DNA of 64,000 nucleotides, from positions 41,353,744-41,417,743 of the forward strand of contig OW804096.1 in the NCBI GenBank assembly GCA_942159475.1, read 5' to 3'. The notes beneath the pieces were generated by a model. The model was not told the origin of the DNA, ran no database searches, and saw only the letters and a program-made list of their open reading frames with translations. The translations under genes were made by a program, and so were the position numbers. Positions 46,703 to 58,200 of this stretch are shown piece after piece. Origin of the DNA: Sthenelais limicola. Lineage: Eukaryota; Annelida; Polychaeta; Phyllodocida; Sigalionidae. Within the stretch, counting starts at the first letter, position 1, and each line of letters starts with the position of its first letter.

Positions 46703-46917
46703 GAATGCGCGGGGCCCATACGTCTGGGCCTATAAGTCCCGGGGCCTATACGTCTGCACCCCCTATATTGGCTATAAAGTAAAAGTGTTCGATCTAACTT
46801 AGTCTAAGACAGGGAAGCAAAATTCCCCATTTCGGAAAACTATATGGTCAATTCATCCTAGCCACAAGAACAATAAATAGCAGACGTTTGAAAGCTACTA
46901 AAACAAGGGAATCTTTA

Positions 46918-46934
46918 GGGGGGGGGGGGGGGGG
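46918..46934 (+). repeat. Poly-G tract of 17
   Basis: An uninterrupted run of 17 G in otherwise AT-rich intergenic DNA. Long G runs are unstable and can fold into quadruplex-type structures; the length may also be affected by sequencing error. Confidence 0.7.
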
Positions 46935-47368
46935 AGCAAAATCTTTACTGCCACATAGGAAGAAATCACCGGGTCACCGGGCAAGGAGGGCGGGGATGTC
47001 ATGCCTGCCCTCACGGCGTCATGTTATGCACATGCAGCCAAGCGGAATCCGGGAGCGGCCTACCAATCATGGGTTATTCGGGGGTACATAAAGAGAAAAC
47101 AAATATTTACCTTAGTGATAGGGTATCTCCCAAATGACAGGTAAGCCTAAGCGACGCGTATTCTCAGCAATTTCTAGAGCACCGGCCTTTATCACTAGAA
47201 GTTTGGACAAGCGTTTCTAGTAGTTTCGACTATCGGCATCAGTCTCGGAATCACCTTGACCTTGGCCTTGCTTGTATCGTTTTTCGTTAATTTACAACAT
47301 CAATTCAAAGTTGCACAAATTAGGATCATAAAGGTCTATAATCTTCACAGACAAATTAAATGTAATGT

Positions 47369-47584
47369 ATGATATTAAATATAACTGCTTCAATTAACAT
47401 TTTACGACACTTAGATATTGGCGACATCTTGCGTGAATTAATCGAACTATGGATTAACGTTCCCGCCTTAATTTTTGGCATCCTCGCGGCCGAGGTAGGC
47501 GTGTTCATAGCCTATAGGGTGTGTCTAAAAGTAATGAAAAAAAAACAATTGTTTAAAATTTCTGCACGGGATCGAGCTTTATGA
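47369..47584 (+). CDS. Possible small membrane protein or exon, unrecognised
   Basis: An open frame of 71 codons. After a usable acceptor (CGACACTTAG near 47414) it reads DIGDILRELIELWINVPALI and then a hydrophobic stretch FGILAAEVGVFIAYRVCL, followed by basic KVMKKK. This resembles a single-pass membrane protein or last exon, but I recognise no family, and no partner exons were found upstream. It may be chance; real coding is unproven. Confidence 0.2.
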   Translation: MILNITASINILRHLDIGDILRELIELWINVPALIFGILAAEVGVFIAYRVCLKVMKKKQLFKISARDRAL

Positions 47585-49608
47585 TAGAATTGTTTTAAAA
47601 ATGCTTCTTTTCTATGTGATAAATGACTGTCCCATGACTTTCTCAGTCACACATAAATTAATATAAGGGAGAAGAAATATTATTTCTAATCCCTATATAT
47701 AGGATAGACCCAATAAGTCATGTATAATCGTACAAACCGATGTGTTTATTTACAGGTGATATAAACAATTAACACGTTTCACATCACAAATACGGTACCG
47801 GTATTTAACATAATTATATAACATGTCCAGAGCTTTTATAGCCACGATGGTTTTGAAAGTGGGCATGACAAATATCTAGCTCATCAAAAGCCAGGTACAT
47901 TATTCGACTAAAGGCTGTCTTGTAGCATTACTATACTTGATTGTGTGACAATTTCATCCCTGAAAGACTACGGATATATCACGCGTGAGTGATGTGAAGG
48001 ACTAAGAAATTGTATCAGAGATGTCATGCAACAACCATGAAAAAAAATCCGAAATGTTATATTGAAACAAAAATTACATAAATACAAATTCTAACAAAAT
48101 CGGAATTGCAACAGTACTAGGTTGGTGAGACGGTGAACTTATCTGGTGATTGGAATTTCCAGATTAGTAATCGACTATGTTGCTGTAAATGTATTTAATG
48201 TCTCACGGTCATGGTAATTTAAGTGTCTGAAAGAATACGTACCATTGATGCAACACACAATGGGTGAGGAATTTATGAGACCATTGCTGATGTACCACGT
48301 GAATTAATGTTCCAAGGAATTGAAATGTATACCGTAATTACACTAGGACTGTTGTTTATGGTGATAAAGCACATTGTTAAGTAGCAATTGGGCAATGGTC
48401 CTCAATCTTATATTCAAAATCAGGGAAATATATTATACACAAATGTGTATATACAAACTGTTTAAATAAATCTATAAGTGATCATCTGACATATCTAACT
48501 CCTCTATTTTCCACTGAGACACGAATTAACCAAGCGTCTCAACTAACGATCAAAATACGAGAAATGACATCTCTCTGTGCGATAAGTTTCCCTGTAGGAA
48601 CAAACTCCTGAATGTGTAATACAACTCTTACAACTCTATCTCCTATCTTAAACACGAATTCGATGTTAACGAGTCCAAAATCCAAAATGAGTCCATATGG
48701 TATGATTTTCGACACCTGGACAAATGGAACAAGGTAATGTGATGGTATGACTGGATAACAATGAATACTAGGTGCAATTTTTTTAAAAGAGCTTGGACTA
48801 TCATTTTGGGTTTAGGTCTGTATGTGTTCGTAGTAAATCTAAGGCGTGCCTGGAAAAGGAAACTCTCTAAGAGAAACCGCTACATAGTTGAGCGATGGCT
48901 TACAACTTGAATACTTTCACCGAGAATAATGTCGAGTCTAGTCTAGCCTAGAAAAATGATTGGGTCTACTTCGTATCTCTATTCAGAGCTCTGTATCATT
49001 TGTCACGGCAAAGGTCTACACTTCCCTGATGCCATTGAATGGCCGGTTTCAAATATAATCACTTTGATGTATGTTTATTTTTTGCCATGCATTAGGATTG
49101 TTGTCACAACCGTCAACCATACAATGGGACATCAATACACAAAGCTAGGTAACCTAGCAACTCCCGCCAACATAATTTAAAGGGTTAATATCATAACGAT
49201 GCTGATAAAGTGGTCGTTAAAATTATCCAATCGGGGAAGATTACCTTTTTAATTTTCGACAAAAACATGCTAAAATAAGTTAATGTCCCCAAAGTTACAA
49301 GAACAAAAGCAGTTTACAATATTAGTTTATCACAAGGGGGCTTCAAAATTACAGATGGCGATCTCATGGAATTCTCATAACAGAAGAAGATACTTCAACT
49401 TGGGACGATATAAACGATTTAAAACGTACAAAATCCTCAGGTTGTAAACAAAAATTTCCTGATGGATTTGGATAAAACCATAACGAAATTCCTGATCATA
49501 TCATATAGATTTCAATTCAGGACAATGAAATAAGCTAAATTTGGGAGTTGGTAACCGGGCGTTTATCACACTTCTGCTCTGGGCTGCACTGTATGTTAAA
49601 GTAACTCC

Positions 49609-52600
49609 TCAGTCCTTCTTCTTAAGGTGGGATTCAAGGTCTCGAGCTTGTTCAATCATGTACAGACAGTCTTCAATAACGAATCTATAAGAGAGAGACA
49701 TATGATGGCGGTTTAAATAATTGTCAAAGTTACAAAATATAATAATTATAGGTTCATGTATGTTGAGGAACTGATGTGTCGTCAGAAACGCATCTTCTTT
49801 TTGTTGTGATTAATTCTAAAACGACCAATACAAAATGCAAACAATCAAGTTTTAAAAAATAAGAACGACTAATAAAATCATCGTTAGGATTGATATTACT
49901 GTAATGCCTCTCACCTAATTAAGGAACTGGGTAAATAATTATAGTATGAAATATCTTATCTTTATGCCAAAGCACAAAACTAGAATAACTTTATATAATA
50001 GCCAGTTTCTTGCATACACATACACAAAATAAAGCAAATTTCGTTAATCTTTCTCGATCAGATAACTACACATAGGCGATGTTAGGTAAAGCCATTCACG
50101 AGATACATTTTAACCAACATATGCGAATCAACAATCGGACGAACAGTTTATTGATACCTATGATAAACAATTAAGTATGTAAATAGCTATACGCAAAACT
50201 ATAGTTTTTTTTAAAAAAAATACATTCAAGTGTTTTTCATACATCATGCATCAGACTTATGTTACTTCGAAAAAATAAATAACGGTCATTAATTGTACGA
50301 AGTCTCATTTATCGATGCCTAGTTTTTCATGCAGTAAATTAAAGCACCATTGTACCACCAATCGGAACATGGAAGATAAATATAGCAGCCAAGCAGCCAA
50401 GAAGAACTACCATTAAGTATGGTTTGCTAACTATTCGCATGACAGGGAGGCAAACCATAGGATCAAGTTATCAGTTTTAAGCAGAGACTAATGGCGTCAA
50501 AACCATGTAAGTATAGTGACAACATGCAAGTTAAACAAATAGGGAGGCATAACAAAATGAAAACCTTATATCCAAAACCTTTTCATTAATACATGCGACA
50601 TAACGAATACTGGAAGCGTTGGACCATGCAACCTGCAACTATAACGACCACAACAAGTTTTTTTAAAACAAAGAGAAAGTTTCACCTGAAGACCCCAAAC
50701 TTCAAAATATTAGTAACTATTGCGATTTCTTATGGGGCAATTGTTGTTCTAAATCCTTTTGTTCTTGAACTTGGTGACGACAGTCATCCGCTGCAAAACT
50801 ATAAACACGCAAACTTGATGTTAACAGAAATCACACCATTGGTTTAGATATTTTTTTATCACACCTTACACCTTTTGGTTTAGATACTTTTTTTTTATCA
50901 CACATTTTGGTTAAGATAGTTCACGAGTATTAATAATACCATAGTTTAAATACTATTCTAAATTCCCCCTTTTGTTTTTAAAGAATACGATTCTGTGGAA
51001 ATCAGACGTCCATAACTTAAAGACAAACGCTACTATGTAGTGGGAAATGGAAGTTAATGTCATTTTTCTGAAACTTGGGTATTTGACCCTTTGAGTGTTT
51101 CTGGTCATAAAAATGGAAAAAAAATAATGGGATCCCGTGCTAGTTTTTGTAATTATGGGGCTTCCAAGATGGGTATCTCAAATAATCAATGAGAATTGAA
51201 ATGGGGCCTCATTTTGGATACCTTGAAGTTGATAGTTTATAATGGCTATTTATATTCACTAATTTTAACTAAACTTAACAGTTTTGATGACAGTATTATG
51301 ACAAATTATGCTATGCCTCTATTTCACAAAATGCATGTTTTTTAATTCTTCAAACAACAATTCAGCACTTTGAAAAAGTTTTGAAAAAATTAAAACCTAA
51401 AAGATCCCCGTTTTTTAAAAGAAAATCCACCTATCTATTTCACGACCGGAAACATGTCATTTTCCTGATTTTTTAGTATATAATTTTTTAACATAAAACT
51501 GAAAAAGTTAGATTATGGGGCTTTGAAGTTGGGTACTACAAACTTGCAAAAACTAATGTGGATAACAAAATATGTATCTAGCCGTGCGTAACCTTGCGTG
51601 CACGCATTTTTTATGCCCAAAACAATGGTATAATCACAACAAATAGATTCTAAAGATTTTAAGGATTCTGTAAAAAAATTTAATTTTCCAAATCCATTTT
51701 GATCAACTATATGTGAAACCACAGAACTCCAGGGAGTTCTGTGGTGAAACCAATTTGCTGTCACTGGAATTAGCTTAAAAATGGTCCAAAGTGCGTTGCA
51801 ACGGTATCTACTCGACAAGATGTTCCAAATATGACTGTCCATTGATTGCTATAAGATCCCCCTTACGCGCTCAGCAACATGCTAGCGCACGGAAGGGGCG
51901 GGATACTTTCCAGATAGGCCCAATATCAAGCATGAGTCATGCCATATGGGTGTATAGCATAACTAGTGTATAGATTACCCCACAGCGACGGGAGTGGGGC
52001 GTGGCAGTGAATAGTAGCGTTTGCCTTAAAAGATTGTATTAAAATCTAGAAATTGAAATAGATATTTACCTGTATATTAAGAAGCCTAAGGGCGATGTGC
52101 TTGCATGCCATAAAGCATGCGCATCGAATGTCCACAAAATTGGTGGGAAGTCTAAAACTTCTAATAATATAAGAACATTAAGACAGGCTATTGCTAAAGC
52201 CATTTTCCAGACATAGGGCTGCTTCTTCTTCACATAAGAGCACCAAACTAGCCAGCCAACGCAATTGATGACACCTAAAGGGCCGGAAGAAATGAAATAC
52301 GATACTGTAAATAATGTTAGAGAATAATTCTTTTTATAAATAGTTCGAGAGAAATCCTTGAGAAAGATGTCAAACACCTCACATGTATGAACATAATTAT
52401 GTAGGATCATTCTGGTAGCAAAGGATACGTAAAATAGTACAATAATATAGACCTTTTAGTTTTTACTTTATTGATAGTGAGTAATTAAGCAACAGCATAC
52501 CGCTAATACAGCTTAGTCAACAATATGAAGTATAGGAGGAAAACTTACCCACTGTCACAAGGGCTTTCATATTATAGCCATAATCAAAGTTCACGAACGC

Positions 52601-54215
52601 CATATAGTGGACGTGATATACAAAATAAGATGCAAGCAATAAGCTGATGCTAATAAATTTCCAGCTGAGTTGAGGTCCTAGAAGCCTGAAATTAAAAGGC
52701 AAGTGGGGAGATATAATTGCAAGTTATAGTTATGAAGTATCAAATGACCCTTGAATCAATAATATTAGTCTTTAACTGATATGTTCAGACCATCTAATTT
52801 TCACGAATCGCGGCACATCTCACAACATTCAATGTACATGAATGGAAAGTATATGAAGGAAATCCAACAGATTTTGGTAACCGAGGACAAATTAGTGATC
52901 TTACCTCGCCGATAATACAAAAATACTGAACATAACAAGGGAAATGGCTCCAATGTAATCCATCATCTGTAAATAGTCAACAGTTTAAGATAAGATAATT
53001 TAAATCCTTTGTTTTTATCATCAGATCTAGATATTACAATTAGAAGTTTAACAATAAAAAGGTAATAGGACTTCTGTTCTATGACTAGGTCTTCCAATCT
53101 AAGTCCAGAATGAATGAGAATCAACTCCGATAGGAGTATTTTTAGTATAGTACCAATATTAAAAAAATCAATCCGGAATTGATAATCATATACATTACCT
53201 CGGTAAATCGAAAGTCCCGAGCGTGAAATATTGTTGACCAAATCCAAGCATTCACTCCTACCTGTTATAGAAAATGTCATTTTTTTAAATATGCAATCTA
53301 GATCCAAAATTGCAAAAAGAATTACTTAAACATAACTGGTATTAGATGTCAGTCAGGTCGTATAACTTATCCTGGTTACATAGTGCAAAATAATACCATT
53401 AACTTACCACAGCATTGGCATGCCATACATAATACATAGGTGCAGAGCTAGGAACCATTTGACGGAATTTGGCAATCATTATAAAATGTGGAAGACTGTT
53501 GAGAATAGAGAAGATCACAGACGCTGGCTCTTGGATCCCAAATAGTCGAACGAATGGCCACTGAAATAAAATCAGAACTATTGAAAATAATGTATTTTTG
53601 TTGTCACTAAATGCAGTACTCGTTTATAATTTTTTTTCTAGAACTGTAGATTAAGTGCGGTGCTTATTATACAGTATATTATTCAGAGAGATGCAGTTAT
53701 ACAAGAATGGAGTTTTTAAAATCAATTGTTACCATAGCTCTAGATATTTGCATGGCTTAACAGAAAACACACGTGTACCTTTCCAAAGAACTGTGGTATT
53801 GGAGTCCCGTCTTTCTTAAATGCTTCTATAGTTGTCCACATACACATGTAGCAGCATTCCTCAAAACAGGTCCAACCCAGCCATTTCATGTGTAGGGACT
53901 GCTTCTCTTTAAATGCGATCTCTGTGGGAGTCAATCGAGTACAGTAAGGTTAACAGCGATTAATTAACAATCGTGGGTGAATAATCAAAGGAAATCCACT
54001 ATGAATGAATCACTATGAATAGTAGCTAATATGATGATGTAGCATGCTTTGATAACAGTACCTAGAGGTTCGCCAGTGCAGTTGAACATATCACATCTGT
54101 GCACACAGCGATGGAATATAAAAGAGTTGTCACCAAGAGAGCCATCTACCACTGGGATTAGTATGCTTAATAGGGCAACCAGCCCGACAATACTTAACGT
54201 GGCCATCTTTTCCAT
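49609..54215 (-). CDS. PGAP3: Post-GPI attachment to proteins factor 3 (Per1 family)
   Basis: Eight exons, high to low: 54215-54062, 53921-53779, 53560-53408, 53261-53199, 52966-52905, 52685-52549, 52274-52070, 49684-49609; 330 residues, near the usual 320. A signal peptide (MEKMATLSIVGLVALLSILI) is followed by a Cys-rich luminal part (CVHRCDMFNC, GWTCFEECCYMCMW) and seven hydrophobic spans. Conserved membrane hydrolase-like motifs of this family are present: WSTIFHARDFRFTEMMDY and LWTFDAHALWHAST (His/Asp). Family role: removal of the sn-2 acyl chain in GPI-anchor lipid remodelling in the Golgi. The tail ends HLKKKD, a lysine-rich end that could help ER/Golgi retention (inference). Another in-frame ATG lies three codons downstream at 54206. 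The last intron is 2.4 kb. Confidence 0.94.
51718..51745. repeat. 13-bp hairpin in PGAP3 intron 7
   Basis: ACCACAGAACTCC (51718-51730) and its exact inverted copy (51733-51745) are separated by only 2 nt. The arms begin like the ends of the 51-bp insertion at 45885 (ACAGAACT), so it may be an even shorter relative of that element. Confidence 0.6.
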
Positions 54216-55268
54216 TATACCTAGAAGTAGTAGAACAGAACAGACATAATTGATTACACCAGAGTATGATGTAACACGAATATTGTAACCTATTCTAGCC
54301 AGGGTAACAGCAGGAAGAAATGTGTTGATAATATATCGACACATAAGCATGTCGACCCATTTGTCATTTTTATTGTAATTACCGTACCTAAAGACAAATA
54401 AAAGATTTGCTATTCTATGAATAGCTCTAATTACAGCAAGGGAATTTGAAATTATATGGCACGTAGATTCAATTACGGTATGCACAAGCTTAATTCAATA
54501 ATTGTAAAAATATATTGAATCGTATATTGAATAGTTGAAGTATACATAATCGTCTATAAATTATAATGTAGCTACCGGTATTTACTTGGTTAAAAACATT
54601 CACTCACTGACACTTTAATTTAAAGGTATGCTATTGCTATGGACACATATCGGTAGTAAATATACAAGATAAGATGATTCATGGGTGATTTTAGAACTAG
54701 CTAATTCTGCAGAGTATGCATGCCACCTTTAGATGAGTCCTTTTATCATAATTAAGATGCCACTGATAGGCCTACTGTGATAGCTACTGATTTGACCTGC
54801 CGTGCCAGTGGACGATCCCAAAACTGCATGAAAGCCAGAATTTGTTTGCTGATTTACACAATTGCATGTATCATAGAACGTGAACATGACATTTCTATCA
54901 TTCTCGGATAATAATTACAGTGCACAGAACCAGTATGATTTATAAAATGAAATACTTACTGTGATAAATAGAAATTCTCTTTAGACGGGCAGGGGCCTGA
55001 ACATGCTGTGTATTGGCTTGGGCTCGTACGTGGATGTATCTGTGTCAAGTTCCCCTCGATGCATGTTACCCTATTTTTGTTACACTCATTTTCATTGGTT
55101 CCCCGGTCGGCAGTGACCAATGAGGTTTGAGCTTACAAAGCCATCTAACTTATTTACTTCCGGTCCCTGGAAGTGATGTGAGTTGTAGATAGGACTTCTA
55201 CCCCCGCCAAATCCTGATTATTTCACTAGAAATCTCCAATTTTACCACCATGCTCATCAAACGATAAA
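54216..55268. promoter_or_regulatory. Shared upstream region of PGAP3 (-) and AVL9 (+)
   Basis: The two genes start head to head about 1.05 kb apart, so promoters of both probably lie here. GTGACCAATGAGG at about 55106-55118 has a CCAAT-like core close to the AVL9 start. No coding exon is recognised. No TATA box is clear for either gene. Confidence 0.45.
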
Positions 55269-58200
55269 ATGGCAGAGAGTGACTCTATTGCGGCACCTGT
55301 TCTCCATGTCATTGTGATTGGATTTCACCACAAGAAGGGATGTCAGGTGAGAGTGATTCATGCTTTGGGGTGGTGGGACGATGAGTTGGGTCCCGTCCCA
55401 CCAATACACAAAGTTCTCAGGTTGACAGTAGTGACTAGTGTTTCGAAGTGACACCTGTAAAATAATCTCGCAATAATAACTTGATGTGAATATTGAACTA
55501 TTATACCAATCACTGTGCTCTCTTATGTTGGCTGTAAGACCTCCACCAAACGCTTATCATGGAAGCCACGTTCACTATTCTGTATAGCTCTTTATAAAAT
55601 GGAAGCGAAGCCCGACTATGACTGGTATGTAGTCCGACTCCGAGTGTAAACTCATCCGCCCCACCCCTTCGGCGTTCTTTCCCTATCCAACCCTTATATT
55701 GATTACTTCCGCGGGGTTAGGCGTGGGATTAACCAGCCGAAGCATTATATAGGTTTACCTTTTCCTGTGGTACAAGTGTTACTGCCATTGCCAACTGGTA
55801 TTTGTTCAAACGTCATTTATTCATCATCTTTACTGGACTTTTAATACAACACTAAACGTTAGACTTAGAGTAAAAGTGGAAGTCTTTTCCGGCTGCCCGT
55901 TTTTTATCCTCGTGATAAATATGGGTCTGGACTAGCTTCCAGGTCAAAATTGTTATCATAACTCTGGCCAATATATACAATTATCTCCTCCAGACATCGA
56001 TAGACCATGATAGACTGGTCATCCCGATACCGTACTGCGGTTAAAGGGGCGGTCATGATAAAGCTGACTAATGCCAATGTCAATGCATTGAACGGTTGCC
56101 TCTATAAGTCTATTATGTTGGCTGTAATTCCATACTTATACTAGTAATAGTACAGTATTCGTGGAGATGGTTTATTAACTAATATTATAGACTTATAGGA
56201 TTTACATTGTCATTGTATGGTGTAGGTTGGGACACACATCCTACAGGTCACTAGTCTAGTATCATATACTCAATTTAAATCTATAAATCTAAATTTACAA
56301 TCAATTTAAATCTGAATGTTGAAATTTGAACATTTAATATGTGTATGGGTATACATATACATGGCACAAGGAGGTATAACAATATTTATCATTGGTATGT
56401 GGTTTTTTTCGGGGGCAACAGGTGTCTAATAGGCTTTACAATAAACATTTCCCTCCCCTGTAGGCTATGTTATAATGTGTGTAACATAAAGGAGTAAAGT
56501 ATGAACGATGTTTTATTGCCTATGATAATTAGATACCCCACCCCATGCATGGACCTCAGTCTCTCTCCCATCTAGGCCTATATTTCTTTTGGAAATGCAT
56601 TAAGCCATTACTCATGCGTTACTGCCATTCAGACAGTCACATATTCTGGTATCATCCTTTCCTTGTTACATACCGTACGGTATTCACCGGTAGTATACCC
56701 GCAAGTTTCTTCCATGTCATGGCTTGTCAAAATGTAGCCTATGTAATCTGCCTCGCACCCAGGGGTGCGGGAGTGATACTCTGTCTAGTAAAAATGTAAA
56801 TACACGACCTGCAAGCCAATATTTTCTCATTGCAGGTGGAATATTCGTATCCGCCATTAATTGCCGGGAACGCTGTGGATAGTAACGAAGTGCCTCCTGA
56901 GTGGAAACACTTACCTTCGCTCGCTATTCCTGATGGAGCTCACAATTACCTGGACGGTAAGGAAGAATGAAATAATGCCAAATGCACCCTTTTCCTTAAA
57001 AAAATATGACAATTTGTCTTAGAGAATTTTACTCATAAATATATATATACATAACGGTATCAGCTAGGATCAGTAATGTCATTGAATATCGGGTTGCCCC
57101 AACATCTATACTTAGAAAAAGCTGATTTCTTTAATATGATTTGTGTAGAAGGACAGTGAGATAATTTTGACTTGTTGTTTTTATTTTGGATTTACCTTTA
57201 TCTTTTTAAGATACAATATTTTTTCACCTCCCTGCTAGAGGTGAAAAAGTCGAGACTGTCTATGGCGTTTCCTGTTACCGACAGATGGATGCCACGGTAA
57301 GGCAATTGACAACTGAAATACTGATTTTGTTTTTACCCCCCAACAGTCCACTCAGTTGTTTACTGAGAGTACCTATAGGCATGATTTAGGAAAGTGCGAT
57401 TTCGAAGCCGTTTTCTCAGCTTTGAAAATCAACAATTGATACTCAGTCTAATATTGTTTTGGTTTGATGGCTTGAAATAAAGAAAAATGGAACAAGCCTA
57501 TTATTTCTTTTAAAGGGGCACCTTCGGTATAAAAGGGGTGGGTGGGGCCAGCGGGAGCTTTCCCCTGTCAGACACAGTCCCATGTAGAGCAGAGCACAGT
57601 TTTTGAATATCTGAATATCAGACCCTAATATCTCATGTTTTAGCCACCGTTTCTTCATGTAACTAGTTACAGATATAAATGAATATATGAAGGCAATGAT
57701 GCCTACTTACTTCAAAAATCGTTGCCCTCTTTATATCACTAATTTGTTAACTCCATTGAGAATAAGACTGTTAGACATTTAAACTGAAACAGTTAGCTGT
57801 CAATCAGGACTGTGTTTACATCAGTCACATGACACAACAACACCACATGGGGGGAGGAGTATTGCATTGTATACACTGGTTGCTTATAAGTATCTTATGT
57901 CTGTCTGACAAAAAGGCCCATGTGCTCCTGATAATGCTTGTTTTTGTTTTGGGTATTATCTATGCAAGAGTATCACATGGCCCTCTATTCCCGCCTTCCC
58001 TGACCCATATCACAAGTTGGGAGTGATTAATGACTCCATGGGGACCCCATCGGAAATAGGCCTTTAATTAATATTATGTAATATATCCATCATCATATTG
58101 CACTCTCCGAAGAAGATATATATTATGCATGTGTAATATATTGTAAAGTAAAAAAAAACATGTTGCTATTAAGCGGTAGCTGCAAGACCTGCAATATGCA

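Larger units (their letters stand above)
45682..46762. mobile_element. Word-array element, subfamily I, carrying two insertions
   Basis: The left end GAACACCAGACCTATAGGCC and the right end ...ACGTCTGCACCCC match the intact copy at 23424-23808, and so do the arrays and core. Two insertions are visible by comparison with that copy: 51 bp in the core (45885-45935) and about 600 bp in the right array (about 46100-46702). Outer flanks show no target duplication, probably because the left end abuts another damaged copy. Confidence 0.65.
46763..49608. other. Gene-poor intergenic sequence and PGAP3 3' flank
   Basis: No confident gene. It contains a run of 17 G (46918-46934), one short open frame with a membrane-like segment (47369-47584), and AT-rich DNA that should include the PGAP3 3' untranslated region. 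A minus-strand AATAAA at 47750-47745 is one possible but distant end. Confidence 0.4.

Noticed and set aside
53985..54485. Longer PGAP3 reading frame extending upstream of 54215
   Set aside because: The upstream part lacks homology and would bury the signal peptide; the ATG at 54215 places a normal signal sequence at the N-terminus.
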